Source of the DNA: Zobellia uliginosa
Lineage (GTDB): Bacteria > Bacteroidota > Bacteroidia > Flavobacteriales > Flavobacteriaceae
Assembly (NCBI RefSeq): GCF_900156625.1
Contig: NZ_FTOB01000001.1
Coordinates: forward strand, 496,001-560,000
Direction of reading: 5' to 3'
DNA: 64,000 bases
Below are positions 45,559 to 54,852 of this stretch, one piece after another (position 1 is the stretch's first letter; every line of letters begins with the position of its first letter). Both the position numbers and the translations under genes were made by a program. The notes under the pieces were generated by a model. It searched no databases and had not been told where the DNA came from. It saw only the letters and a program-made list of their open reading frames with translations.

Positions 45559-46317
45559 TTAAAAATCTTTTAATGGTTTTATGTCTTCGGAGGGAATCCA
45601 ACCCGTGGTGCCGTCAGGAATGCGAATCTTTTTCCAGTCGTTGAGTTCTTCTAGAACGTTGACTTTGGTGCCCTCATGTAGAGTAAACGCTTCAAGGCTT
45701 CTTTTATTGGGTTCGGATTTTACGCTGGCCTCTTTTGCAAAGACAATGGCGGGGTCGTCGGCCTTGAATTCACTGTGTTGCAAAAAGGCGAACACGACCG
45801 AGGTGAGCATGGCCAAAAGTGAAACCATACAGAAAATAAAGGCCAATCGCTTTCGCGAAGAATAGTGAAAATAATAGAAGGCGATGTACAGCAGTACAAA
45901 GAATATCATAAAAACAATGGAGGCATAGGCCCATTGGTCAAAAGAGAGAATGCCGATCGTACTGTCGTAGATCTTTGTAAGCCCTGTGGCCGGCATACGG
46001 TCTATGGCATCTAATGTCATATTTTGCGCATAACCCAGATTGTTCTTTATTTCGCTATCATTGGGTTTTAGCAAAAGGGCCTTCTCATAATAGTAGATGC
46101 TAGGGGCAATTTGATTGAGCTTGTAATAAGCGTTACCTAAATTGTAGTAGAGTTCCGCAGAGTGTTGCCCGTTCTGCAATATCTCTAAGTAGCTGTCTAC
46201 CGCTCTTTGATATTCGCCCACGTTATAGGCTTCGGTGGCCTGGTCGAACAATGCCTTGTTCTGGCCTGACACCGTAAGGGTCACAAAAGCTATTACTATG
46301 AAAAATATCTGTCTCAC
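45559..46317 (-). CDS. batE: BatE: TPR and SH3-domain membrane protein
   Basis: A 252-residue protein with a signal peptide (MRQIFFIVIAFVTLTVSG, start GTG at 46317), TPR repeats at about 20-100 (ELYYNLGNAYYKLNQI), two membrane helices at about 130-150 and 162-182, and a C-terminal SH3-type domain (GTKVNVLEELNDWKKIRI). This matches BatE, the last gene of the Bacteroides aerotolerance operon. It begins right after batD. Its exact role is unknown; it is thought to help assemble a periplasmic complex. Confidence 0.85.
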   Translation of the reverse strand: MRQIFFIVIAFVTLTVSGQNKALFDQATEAYNVGEYQRAVDSYLEILQNGQHSAELYYNLGNAYYKLNQIAPSIYYYEKALLLKPNDSEIKNNLGYAQNMTLDAIDRMPATGLTKIYDSTIGILSFDQWAYASIVFMIFFVLLYIAFYYFHYSSRKRLAFIFCMVSLLAMLTSVVFAFLQHSEFKADDPAIVFAKEASVKSEPNKRSLEAFTLHEGTKVNVLEELNDWKKIRIPDGTTGWIPSEDIKPLKDF

Positions 46318-46321
46318 TTTA

Positions 46322-48106
46322 TTATAATTGTTTATCTAAATGTGAGATTACCTCACTGGCCTTATCGTAATCTTGCTGCATCTGTACCTCTGAAAAAGGA
46401 CTGTAACGGGCCATTTCGCAATTCTTCAACAAGGCGATAAAGCCATCGTTCGTAGTGTCGTCGACTTGTTTTTCGTTGAGCAAGGTGGCAATTTTATCTT
46501 TGCTGAATTCTGATGTCTCTATTTTAAGCTTGGCCTTTAAGTAATTGTGTAAGGCTTTCTCTAGGGCGATGTAAAAGCCTTCTTTGTTGCCAAGTTCCTT
46601 TTTGGCCTTAGAAAGGTATTTTCGCGCAAGTTTGTTCGCTTTACGTACCCTATTCCCAACGACATCACTGGCGATGGCTTCCCGTTTTTTGCCTAGTATT
46701 ATGGCAATAGGAATCAATATCAACGGTAGTAGTAACCAAAGATAGTACTGGGTGGAACCAAAAAAGAAATTTGATTTTATGGGCGACAGGTTGGGGTTCA
46801 GCTTCAGGAAGTTGAATTGGTTACCGACGCTAACGGCCTGTTTTTGACCTCCCGTCGCTACTGCAGTGCCAATACTTGAATTGGTCGGTCCCTCCTTTAC
46901 ATTGATCAAAATCTCATCGGAGGTAAGGGTCTTGTACGTTTTTGCCTTAGGGTCAAAATAGGTGAACGATATGCTCGGTATAGGGTATTTCCCCTTAAAC
47001 GAAGGAACAATAGTATAGCTGTTGCTTACCTTACCCTGTGATCCCGATAGGGTGGTGCGTACGTTCTCGTTGAACTCGGGTTCGTATACTTCCAAGGAAC
47101 TGGGTAGGTTCGGCTCGGGAAGTTGAAAGAGCTTTAGGTTTCCTTTTCCGCTTACCTCTACCTTCGCCTGTAAGGATTCGGAAGCGTTTAAAGTGGTTTT
47201 GCTGGTGCTTACCGAAAAATCGAAACTACCTACGGCACCGCTAAAGTTGACCGGCTTTCCTTTTTCCGGTAACGGCTTTACATTGATGGTGCGTTTTCCC
47301 GCAGAAACGGTTTTGTTCGTTTGGGTATAGATACGTCCTCCGAAGAAATCACGTTTGTTGGTGGGTACGTCTACCGTAACTTCTAGCGAAAGCGGTTCTA
47401 TTTCTAATTTTCCCGATTTCTGGGGATATAATACCACGCGTTTTAATACTACGAAACGATAGGGTTTGCCCTTATAGGTGCCGTTTTCCGCCATGGGCCT
47501 TGAAACCGGAATGTCTTGGCTCCAAAAGTTGTTGTACTTGGGGTTGTCGAGCGGTTGATAGTTCGATACGCTTATGGAAGGGCTTACATAAAGTTTGTAG
47601 ACTACGCTGAGGCCTTCGTTGAGATAGGGGTCCGTTTTAGATACTTCGGCCACAAGATGAAGGCTTTCATCGGCCACATCGTCTACGGTCATCTCATCAC
47701 TGGGCTTGTCAACGGCCGCGGTCACCTCTACCTTTTTGGGAAGGGATTTGTAGGTTTTCCCCGCGATGACAATAGAGGCCTGTTTAATGGTTACGGTTCC
47801 CCTAGTGGTGGGGGCCAAAGTGTAAGAGTATGTTTTTGAATAGCTGCGTACCCCATTGATCCATGATGAACTTATAGATTGTGAAGGTCCCATGAGTACG
47901 CGGAAGCCTTCAAAGTCGGGTGGATTGAAATTGTCACCGTCTTTGTTCATGGTGAAATCAACCCGTAAGCGTTCGTTGATGCCTAGCTTTTCTTTGCTGA
48001 GTTTCATTTCAAAGGTAACGGCATCGTCTTGTGCCTTCATCGAAAAAACGACGAGCAGCATAGCGATGATTGCAATCAGATTTCTATGTACAGCGCTTTT
48101 TACCAA
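46322..48106 (-). CDS. batD: BatD: oxygen-tolerance periplasmic protein
   Basis: A 594-residue membrane-anchored protein. Signal peptide (start TTG at 48106, VKSAVHRNLIAIIAMLLVVF), then three or four Ig-like beta domains in the periplasm (LGINERLRVDFTMNKDGDNF, TDPYLNEGLSVVYKLYV), one membrane helix at about 470-490 (YLWLLLPLILIPIAI) and a cytoplasmic helical tail. This is the BatD architecture (PF13584). It overlaps batC by 7 bases. Confidence 0.9.
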   Translation of the reverse strand: MVKSAVHRNLIAIIAMLLVVFSMKAQDDAVTFEMKLSKEKLGINERLRVDFTMNKDGDNFNPPDFEGFRVLMGPSQSISSSWINGVRSYSKTYSYTLAPTTRGTVTIKQASIVIAGKTYKSLPKKVEVTAAVDKPSDEMTVDDVADESLHLVAEVSKTDPYLNEGLSVVYKLYVSPSISVSNYQPLDNPKYNNFWSQDIPVSRPMAENGTYKGKPYRFVVLKRVVLYPQKSGKLEIEPLSLEVTVDVPTNKRDFFGGRIYTQTNKTVSAGKRTINVKPLPEKGKPVNFSGAVGSFDFSVSTSKTTLNASESLQAKVEVSGKGNLKLFQLPEPNLPSSLEVYEPEFNENVRTTLSGSQGKVSNSYTIVPSFKGKYPIPSISFTYFDPKAKTYKTLTSDEILINVKEGPTNSSIGTAVATGGQKQAVSVGNQFNFLKLNPNLSPIKSNFFFGSTQYYLWLLLPLILIPIAIILGKKREAIASDVVGNRVRKANKLARKYLSKAKKELGNKEGFYIALEKALHNYLKAKLKIETSEFSKDKIATLLNEKQVDDTTNDGFIALLKNCEMARYSPFSEVQMQQDYDKASEVISHLDKQL

Positions 48107-48957
48107 TCTTTTTCGTTTTTAACCTTGACACCTTTTACTTTTTGGGCGTCTATTTTTTCTTGAACTTTTTTCTCTTCGTTTTGCATGGCCTCCAACAAAT
48201 TTTGGATCTGTTGTTTGCTTAGCTGGTTCGGCCGGGGCTGCTGCTGTTGTTCTTGGGGCTTATCTCCTTGTTCGGGCTGCTTTTTCTGTTCTTCCTTTTC
48301 ATCGCCATCGCCCTCTTTGTTTTCGTCTTTCTGCTCCTCGTTCTCGTCGCCCTCGTCTCCCTTGTCGCCTTCGTTTTCTTTATCTTGGTCTTGGTTGTCT
48401 TCTTTATTGTCGCCCTCTTTCTTGTCTTCGTTCTGGTCTTTTTGATCGTTCTGGTCCTGCTGGTCTTTATTGTCCTGGTTTTGGTCGTTCTGCTCTTGTT
48501 CTTTTTCGAGCATTTTTTTGGCCAAGGCCAAGTTGTAACGTGTTTCGTCGTCGGTAGGGTCGTTTCGAAGGGCTTCTTTGTAGGCCTCTATCGCTTTTTG
48601 ATATTCCTTTCTTTTCATGAACACATTGCCCATGTTGTGGTAGGCGCGGTGCTTGTCTGCCTTGTTCGTAGCGAGCTCGCCGGCTTGTTTAAAGCGTCCG
48701 AAAGCTTCGCTATAGGTTTCTTTGGTATAGTAGGCATTTCCTAAATTGTAGGGTGCGGCGGAATTTTCGTCGCTTTTGGCAATGGCCTTTCTATAATCGG
48801 CCTCGGCTTCTATAAAATTGTCTTCCGAAAGGGCCTTGTTGGCCTCCCAGGTCAAGTTTCTCGATTCATCAAGGGCCTTTGCGCGTTCTTTTTCCCCCTC
48901 CTGTGCAAAAGAAACGAAACCGATGCAGAACAATACCAGTATAAGTGAATGTTTCAT
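48100..48957 (-). CDS. batC: BatC: TPR protein with acidic low-complexity tail
   Basis: A 285-residue secreted or periplasmic protein: signal peptide MKHSLILVLFCIGFVSFA, three TPR repeats at about 30-160 (APYNLGNAYYTKETYSEAF, AYHNMGNVFMKRKEYQKAI), then residues about 165-250 made almost entirely of Asp, Asn, Gln, Glu and Lys, and a short C-terminal helix (LSKQQIQNLLEAMQNEE). This layout is typical of BatC. The biased tail makes long but meaningless antisense frames. Confidence 0.9.
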   Translation of the reverse strand: MKHSLILVLFCIGFVSFAQEGEKERAKALDESRNLTWEANKALSEDNFIEAEADYRKAIAKSDENSAAPYNLGNAYYTKETYSEAFGRFKQAGELATNKADKHRAYHNMGNVFMKRKEYQKAIEAYKEALRNDPTDDETRYNLALAKKMLEKEQEQNDQNQDNKDQQDQNDQKDQNEDKKEGDNKEDNQDQDKENEGDKGDEGDENEEQKDENKEGDGDEKEEQKKQPEQGDKPQEQQQQPRPNQLSKQQIQNLLEAMQNEEKKVQEKIDAQKVKGVKVKNEKDW

Positions 48958-50007
48958 CTATTCTATCTCTTTTTCGTTAAACAAATTCAGCTTTGCAAGC
49001 CATTTTGTGCGTTTCTCTAAAATAAAGACATCTAATATCAAGAATAAAAGGCCAATGCCTAAGAACCATTGAAACTGGTCTTTGAATTCGGCAAACTGTT
49101 TGGCTTCAAATTCCTTTTTGTCCATTTGTAACAGTTGTTCTGTTATTCTTTCTACCGCAGCTTCGGTATTTGTACCGTCGATATACTCTCCGTTCCCTTC
49201 TTCGGCAATATCGATGAGTACCTCTTCGTTCAATTTTGTAATGACCACTTCGCCTTGGGCATCTTTTTTAAGGCTCTCGACCACGCCGTTGCGTTTTATG
49301 GGAATGGGAGCTCCCTTGGCCTTTCCGACACCGATGGTAAATATGCGGATACCTTCCTCTTCTACCGCCTTTTCAACGGCGTCTTTGGTATTGCCTTCCG
49401 AATGGTCCTCGCCATCGGATATAATGAACAATACCCTATTGGTTTGCTCTTCGTCGTTGTAGAACGTAGTGGCCAGTTCAATGGCCTCGTTAATGGCCGT
49501 TCCCTGGGACGTAAGCATGTCGGTGTTCATGCTTTGCAAGAACATTTTTGCCGCACCGTAATCGGTGGTAATTGGCAATTGGGGAAAGGCTTGCCCGGCG
49601 TAGGCGATAATACCGATCCGGTCGCTCGCCAATTGGTTTATGATTTCGGAAACCAAGCGTTTGGCCTTTTCCAAACGGTTGGGCGCTATGTCTTCGGCCA
49701 GCATACTCTTAGAGACGTCTACCGCAAAAACGACATCGACACCTTCGCGTTTTACCGTCTCCAATTTCGTGCCAATTTTAGGATTGACCAATCCGAGGGT
49801 GAGAAAGGTTAGGCCCAAAAGGAAAAACAAAAGCTTAAGGGTCGATTTAAATGTAGATTTGTCAGGTGACAGCCGCTTGAGCAATTGGCTTTCGGCAAAT
49901 TTGTTTTGGGTTCGCTTCTTCCAAAGTTGAACCATAATGAACAAGACGACAATGACCGGTATAACGGTCAGTAAATAAAAGTAAATCTTTTCGTCTAATT
50001 GAATCAT
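48958..50007 (-). CDS. batB: BatB: von Willebrand factor A-domain membrane protein
   Basis: A 349-residue protein with N-terminal helices (residues about 8-28 and 55-75), a VWA domain with an intact MIDAS (FAVDVSKSMLAED, a DxSxS motif) and DGEDHSEGN, and a C-terminal helix near 310-330. VWA proteins bind Mg and partner proteins. It follows BatA by 60 bases and touches batC (stop and start adjacent). Confidence 0.92.
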   Translation of the reverse strand: MIQLDEKIYFYLLTVIPVIVVLFIMVQLWKKRTQNKFAESQLLKRLSPDKSTFKSTLKLLFFLLGLTFLTLGLVNPKIGTKLETVKREGVDVVFAVDVSKSMLAEDIAPNRLEKAKRLVSEIINQLASDRIGIIAYAGQAFPQLPITTDYGAAKMFLQSMNTDMLTSQGTAINEAIELATTFYNDEEQTNRVLFIISDGEDHSEGNTKDAVEKAVEEEGIRIFTIGVGKAKGAPIPIKRNGVVESLKKDAQGEVVITKLNEEVLIDIAEEGNGEYIDGTNTEAAVERITEQLLQMDKKEFEAKQFAEFKDQFQWFLGIGLLFLILDVFILEKRTKWLAKLNLFNEKEIE

Positions 50008-50067
50008 TCTTGTTCTGTTCGTTTTCTAAAATTCAGTGACGTACGATAGGGTTTCAAAAGGACGTAC

Positions 50068-51066
50068 TTAGATAAAACTCCTAAAAAGTGTATTTCTGAG
50101 TAACCATTCGAACACTAACAAGGCCATTGCCAAAAATATCCAAGGCCTAAATTTTTCCTCGTACTTGTAATATTTAAATTCTTCTATTTCGGTTTTTTCA
50201 AGCTTGTTGATTTCGTCGTATATAGCTTCTAACTTTTGGTTATCCGTAGCCCTAAAATACTTTCCTCCCGTAACTTTTGCAATATCTTTTAGCAAATCTT
50301 CGTCGATTTCCACTTGGCGCATACCGTAGCGGAATGAACCATCGCTGTTGTAGGCAATGGGCGAAAGTGCGTTTCCGTTGGTGCCTAGACCTATGGTGTA
50401 GGTCTTGATGCCGAATTCCGTGGCCAAGTCGGCGGCGGTCTGCGGTTCGATAAAACCAGAGTTGTTCACCCCGTCGGTGAGCAGGATGATGATTTTACTG
50501 GAAGCCTTGCTTTCTTTCAGGCGGTTGACCGATGTGGCCAATCCCATACCTATGGCCGTACCGTCGTTCAACTGCCCATATGTAATTTCTTTTAATGCCC
50601 TTAAGACAATTGATTTGTCACTGGTAATAGGGGTCTTTGTATAGGCTTCCGCGGCATAGGCGACCAAACCGATACGGTCGTTCGGCCGTTCCTTGATAAA
50701 TTCGGCCGCTACTTCTTTTAGGGCGGTCAAGCGATTGGGCTTGAGGTCTCTGGCCAACATACTTGATGAGACATCGATGGCCATGACAATATCGATACCC
50801 TTGGTAGTTTTTGTTTTGGTGGAAATATCCTCGGTCTGCGGTCGCGCCATGGCTACTATAACGGCCGTCAAGGCCAGAAGGCGCAGAATGAACAACAAGG
50901 GCTTTAGTTTAGAAAGAACATCCGTGTGGCCAAAACCCTGTATGGTCGGAATCTTTAGCGAGGCTACATGCTCGTTGCGCTTGTAGAAATACCACAAGAT
51001 GGCCAACGGAAGCAAAAGTAGCAACCAAAAGAATTCCGGATTTGCAAAGGTTACGTTATCCAACAT
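50068..51066 (-). CDS. batA: BatA: von Willebrand factor A-domain membrane protein
   Basis: A 332-residue paralog of BatB: two N-terminal helices (FFWLLLLLPLAILWYFYKR and KPLLFILRLLALTAVIVAMA), a VWA domain with the MIDAS motif AIDVSSSMLARD and LLTDGVNNSG, and a C-terminal helix (WIFLAMALLVFEWLL). Contiguous with the 51067 gene, which ends one base upstream of its ATG. Confidence 0.92.
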   Translation of the reverse strand: MLDNVTFANPEFFWLLLLLPLAILWYFYKRNEHVASLKIPTIQGFGHTDVLSKLKPLLFILRLLALTAVIVAMARPQTEDISTKTKTTKGIDIVMAIDVSSSMLARDLKPNRLTALKEVAAEFIKERPNDRIGLVAYAAEAYTKTPITSDKSIVLRALKEITYGQLNDGTAIGMGLATSVNRLKESKASSKIIILLTDGVNNSGFIEPQTAADLATEFGIKTYTIGLGTNGNALSPIAYNSDGSFRYGMRQVEIDEDLLKDIAKVTGGKYFRATDNQKLEAIYDEINKLEKTEIEEFKYYKYEEKFRPWIFLAMALLVFEWLLRNTLFRSFI

Positions 51067-52731
51067 CTATAATTCCGTTTTTACTTCGACCGAACCTAAA
51101 ATGCGGTCAACAATTTTTTGTGCATAGGTATCTCCGTCCAGCCAATTTAGAATAACCTGTTGTTGAAAGCCTTTTCCGCCAAATAGCAAAATGGCATATT
51201 TTCCGTCTACGAGCTCTTTCGACTGGGGTACGGGAAATTTTCCGCTGCCGAAAACCTTGATGCCCTTTACGCCGGTCAAGGTGGTGAACTCTTCTTGTTT
51301 GGTAATAATGTTCTTGGCCCCTTGCTTTTCAAGGTTTTCTATGAATGACTCAATCGATTTGTTGAATTCGGGTTCTACTTCCTGGGTCAAGGTGGTCGAG
51401 CTAGTGCCAACGGTAAACAGGGCTTCCGTATTGCTGTACGAGAACATTTGAAGGTCTTTTATGTTGGCCTTCATTTCTGGACTGAGCTTGGTCTCCTGTC
51501 TTTTCAGTACATGGGGCGTCTCTAGGTTGATCGGTGGATACCCATATGAACTCGCTACCCATTCGCCTTCCAGAAGTTCTTTGGTCGGATGCCCCAAAAG
51601 GGTGTCTTTAACATAGGTGAAACCATAGTAGGCGGTTGCGGTCGATGCCCCGATTACAAGAAGGCCAAAAAGGGCCAAACTGGCATAGACTATTTTTTTC
51701 TTCTGCTTCTTCCTTTCGAGTTCCTCCTTGAATTCCTCCTGTTCCATTAACTCTTCTTCGGTGGGTTCAGGTAGGGCCTCGTGTGTTTTTATTACGATTT
51801 CCTCTATGGCCTTGCGGTCTTGTTCGGCGACGGAACTTTCGGGTTTTGATTTGGCGAATTTCACCAAATCCGCGGTCTGTAGGATGCGTTTGAACTGAAG
51901 TAAGGTGTCTTCTTCAATTTGAAGTTCGCCTGCATCTTTAAGTAGCTCAAGTTTATTGATCAGTTCATCGGTAGTACTCTCTAGGGCCGAAACGTGAACA
52001 TCTTCCTCTAGGTAAGAACGGACAATGTCGGTAAGTTCGGAATAGTACTGCTTGTACTCGTCTTGAATAATATATCTCGAGTTCTCCAGTTTTTTTAGTT
52101 CTAAGAGGGCACGGTCATAAGGGGGTAACAATGCCACTTTCTCCTCCTCGGTCAATGGTTTTTTCCTAAAGAAGAACCAATATACTGGGGCACCTATAAG
52201 CAATAGGCCTAAAAGAATGCCTAGAATCCATAGCCATAGTTTGGCTTTGCTTTTTTCAACCTCCATTAAAGGTTTGATATCGTACATCTTTTGCGCCAAG
52301 GTATCTACCGCTACATTGGCTACATTGATGATCGTGGTGGAGTCGGTCAAGAAACCGTTGCCGTTAATATCTATACGCTGGGCCGGTATTTTGTACGACC
52401 CCGAATCGAATTGGGTAAGGGCGTAGATTTTCTGCAGGGTCATTCGATCGTTCTGCCGTGTTGTATCGGTAGCAAAGGCTTCTACGGTTTCCAAGGGCGA
52501 AAAGGTCTGGCCTTCGGGAAAAATAACCTGGGCCGTAGTGTCGGCCTCGACGGTAAGGGTAAACCTGACCTGCTCGCCAATTTTAATCGACGTGGTATCG
52601 ACCTCGGTGCTTACCTTGGGGCTTTTTTGGGAGAATGCTGAAAAAGCCATCAACAAAAAGCATAGCAAGGTGAATCGCCTTATGGGCAATAGTTTGTTAT
52701 TTCTTTGGTTTAGCAAGTAATTTTTTAGCAT
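51067..52731 (-). CDS. BatD-like membrane protein with extra C-terminal domain
   Basis: A 554-residue protein between the DUF58 and batA genes. It has a signal peptide (TLLCFLLMAFSAFS), a BatD-like Ig domain at about 35-140 (TTSIKIGEQVRFTLTVEADT), a membrane helix at about 165-190 (WLWILGILLGLLLIGAPVYW), a cytoplasmic helical part, a second helix near 345-375 (YASLALFGLLVIGAST) and about 175 further residues. The first half matches the small membrane proteins usually found here; the C-terminal part after the second helix is unassigned. Its ATG overlaps the TAA of the DUF58 gene by one base. Confidence 0.75.
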   Translation of the reverse strand: MLKNYLLNQRNNKLLPIRRFTLLCFLLMAFSAFSQKSPKVSTEVDTTSIKIGEQVRFTLTVEADTTAQVIFPEGQTFSPLETVEAFATDTTRQNDRMTLQKIYALTQFDSGSYKIPAQRIDINGNGFLTDSTTIINVANVAVDTLAQKMYDIKPLMEVEKSKAKLWLWILGILLGLLLIGAPVYWFFFRKKPLTEEEKVALLPPYDRALLELKKLENSRYIIQDEYKQYYSELTDIVRSYLEEDVHVSALESTTDELINKLELLKDAGELQIEEDTLLQFKRILQTADLVKFAKSKPESSVAEQDRKAIEEIVIKTHEALPEPTEEELMEQEEFKEELERKKQKKKIVYASLALFGLLVIGASTATAYYGFTYVKDTLLGHPTKELLEGEWVASSYGYPPINLETPHVLKRQETKLSPEMKANIKDLQMFSYSNTEALFTVGTSSTTLTQEVEPEFNKSIESFIENLEKQGAKNIITKQEEFTTLTGVKGIKVFGSGKFPVPQSKELVDGKYAILLFGGKGFQQQVILNWLDGDTYAQKIVDRILGSVEVKTEL

Positions 52732-53597
52732 TAGCCTCTGCGCTTAAAATAGCCCAATAATTTTTTTACATAACTTTCGTCGACCCTACAATCCAACACG
52801 CCACAGCCCGATTTCGTGAACGTTTCCTTAAAATAATTGACACGCTGCCGGTAGTACTCGCCATAGGCCATACGCACCCTTTTGGATTGGGTGTTCACCA
52901 ATCTTATCTTGCCGGTTTCGGCATCCTGCATTTGTACCATACCTAAATTGGGTATGTTCTCTTCTCGTTCATCAAAAACCCTGATGCCCGTAAGGTCATG
53001 CTTGTTCCCTGAAATCTTCAAGGTCTTTTCATAGTCTTCGGCAATAAAGTCGGATAGAACAAAAACAATCGCTTTTTTCTTCATTACGCTGCTCAAAAAC
53101 TTCAAGGCTTCGGCAACGTTCGTACGATTGCTTTTGGGTTTGAATTCCAACAATTCCCTAATAATCCGCAACACATGGCTTTTTCCTTTTTTAGGAGGAA
53201 TGTACAACTCTACTTCGTCGGAAAACAGGATGAGTCCTGCTTTGTCGTTGTTCTGAAGCGCGGAGAAGGCCAAGGTGGCCGATATTTCCGTAATTACATC
53301 TTTTTTGAACTGATTGGTCGTACCAAAATGTTCAGAGCCACTTATGTCGACCATAAGCATCATGGTCAGTTCGCGTTCTTCTTCAAAAACCTTGATGTAG
53401 GGTTCGTTGTAACGCGCGGTAACGTTCCAATCAATATTTCGTACGTCATCGCCAAATTGGTATTGGCGTACTTCGCTAAAGGTCATACCCCGACCCTTAA
53501 AAGTGGAGTGGTATTCCCCACCGAAAATATGATCGGAAAGACGCCGTGTCTTGATCTCGATCTTACGTACTTTTTTAAGTAGCTCTTTCGTATCCAT
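52731..53597 (-). CDS. DUF58 protein (VWA-related, MoxR partner)
   Basis: A 288-residue cytoplasmic protein with the DUF58 signature YQFGDDVRNIDWNVTARYNE near residues 47-66, and a VWA-like fold around LMMLMVDISGSEHFGTTN (a degenerate MIDAS) and FVLSDFIAEDYEK. DUF58 proteins are regularly coded with MoxR ATPases. It starts 88 bases downstream of moxR on the same strand; the gap contains short repeat-like sequence. Confidence 0.9.
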   Translation of the reverse strand: MDTKELLKKVRKIEIKTRRLSDHIFGGEYHSTFKGRGMTFSEVRQYQFGDDVRNIDWNVTARYNEPYIKVFEEERELTMMLMVDISGSEHFGTTNQFKKDVITEISATLAFSALQNNDKAGLILFSDEVELYIPPKKGKSHVLRIIRELLEFKPKSNRTNVAEALKFLSSVMKKKAIVFVLSDFIAEDYEKTLKISGNKHDLTGIRVFDEREENIPNLGMVQMQDAETGKIRLVNTQSKRVRMAYGEYYRQRVNYFKETFTKSGCGVLDCRVDESYVKKLLGYFKRRG

Positions 53598-53685
53598 TCT
53601 TCAGTAAACAGTTTTCAGCAAGCAGTTTCAGGGGTAGCGACAAAACGTCAAATACTACCGACCACATCTGCCAACTGCCCACTTT
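53598..53685. repeat. Short degenerate repeat between moxR and DUF58 genes
   Basis: The 88-base gap has a CAG-flanked run of related units (CAGTAAACAGTTTTCAGC, then AAGCAGTTTCAGG) and, further on, CTGCCAACTGCCCAC. Such CAGTTTTCAG/CAACTGC strings recur between genes in many flavobacterial and other genomes. Only this copy was noticed in the window. Confidence 0.4.
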
Positions 53686-54687
53686 TTAGGGTACTTCGAT
53701 CTCGTTAACGATCTTGTTGATGATTTCTTCGGAAGTAATATTTTCTGCTTCGGCCTCGTAGGTGATACCAATTCTGTGCCTTAGCACATCGTGAACCACG
53801 GCCCTTACATCCTCAGGAACTACATATCCCCTTCTCTTGATGAAGGCATAGCATTTTGCCGCATTGCCCAGGTTGATACTACCCCTTGGGGAAGCACCAA
53901 AGCTGATCAATGGTTTTAAATCGGGCAAATTATATTTTTCTGGGTATCGTGTGGCGAAAACAATATCGAGAATGTATTTCTCTATCTTTTCGTCCATGTA
54001 CACATCACGTACCGCCTTTTGGGCGCTTAGTATCTGTTCTAGGCTTACTACCGGTCTTACTGTTTCGTAGGCTCCTAGAAGATTCTGCCGCATGATCATT
54101 TGTTCTTCGTTCAACTTCGGATAATCGATTACCGTCTTGAGCATAAAACGGTCGACCTGTGCTTCGGGTAAAGGATAGGTACCTTCTTGCTCTACAGGGT
54201 TCTGCGTGGCCATTACCAAAAACGGCTTATCGAGTGTAAAGGTCTCGTCGCCAATGGTAACCTGCTTTTCCTGCATGGCTTCCAAGAGTGCCGATTGCAC
54301 CTTTGCGGGGGCACGGTTAATCTCATCCGCCAGTACGAAATTTGCGAAAATCGGACCTTTCTTTATCGAAAAATCGTTTTCTTTCATGTTGTAGATCAAG
54401 GTACCGACTACGTCGGCAGGCAAAAGGTCGGGCGTAAATTGAATTCTGCTGAAGCTGCCCTTAACCGCCTTTGATAGGGTGTTGATCGCCAGGGTTTTTG
54501 CAAGCCCGGGTACACCTTCCAATAAAATGTGGCCTTGACCAAGAAGTCCGATCAGTAAGCGTTCGACCATGTGTTTTTGGCCAACGATTACTTTGTTCAT
54601 TTCTAATATCAACAGGTCGATAAAAGCGCTCTCCTGAGCAATTTTTTCGTTTACCGCATTAATATCTACCGTAGTATTTTCTTCCAT
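53686..54687 (-). CDS. MoxR-family AAA+ ATPase
   Basis: A 333-residue AAA+ ATPase with Walker A GVPGLAKTLAIN, Walker B FVLADEINRAPAKVQSALLE (D-E), sensor 1 VMATQNPVEQEGTYPLPEAQ and a later GASPRGSINL. MoxR ATPases act as chaperones that load cofactors or assemble VWA proteins, here the two Bat VWA proteins. It is the first gene of the leftward operon. Confidence 0.94.
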   Translation of the reverse strand: MEENTTVDINAVNEKIAQESAFIDLLILEMNKVIVGQKHMVERLLIGLLGQGHILLEGVPGLAKTLAINTLSKAVKGSFSRIQFTPDLLPADVVGTLIYNMKENDFSIKKGPIFANFVLADEINRAPAKVQSALLEAMQEKQVTIGDETFTLDKPFLVMATQNPVEQEGTYPLPEAQVDRFMLKTVIDYPKLNEEQMIMRQNLLGAYETVRPVVSLEQILSAQKAVRDVYMDEKIEKYILDIVFATRYPEKYNLPDLKPLISFGASPRGSINLGNAAKCYAFIKRRGYVVPEDVRAVVHDVLRHRIGITYEAEAENITSEEIINKIVNEIEVP

Positions 54688-54852
54688 ATAACGCTAAACG
54701 CTACAAATTTTGGTTTGGGTCGGTTGTTGTTAGAATAGACATGCAAATTGAAAATTTATTAGTTGCTTAGCTGTTAACGATTGGTTAAAAAAAAAGTACA
54801 AGCCCTCTTTTTGTGAAGTTTTTAAGGGATTTCTTTTTAATTTAACGCACCT

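Noticed and set aside
48185-48744. Long plus-strand frames rich in Leu, Val, Phe and Ser opposite batC
   Set aside because: They are antisense to the Asp/Glu/Gln/Asn/Lys-rich batC tail. The base bias alone keeps them open, and no start or domain is plausible.
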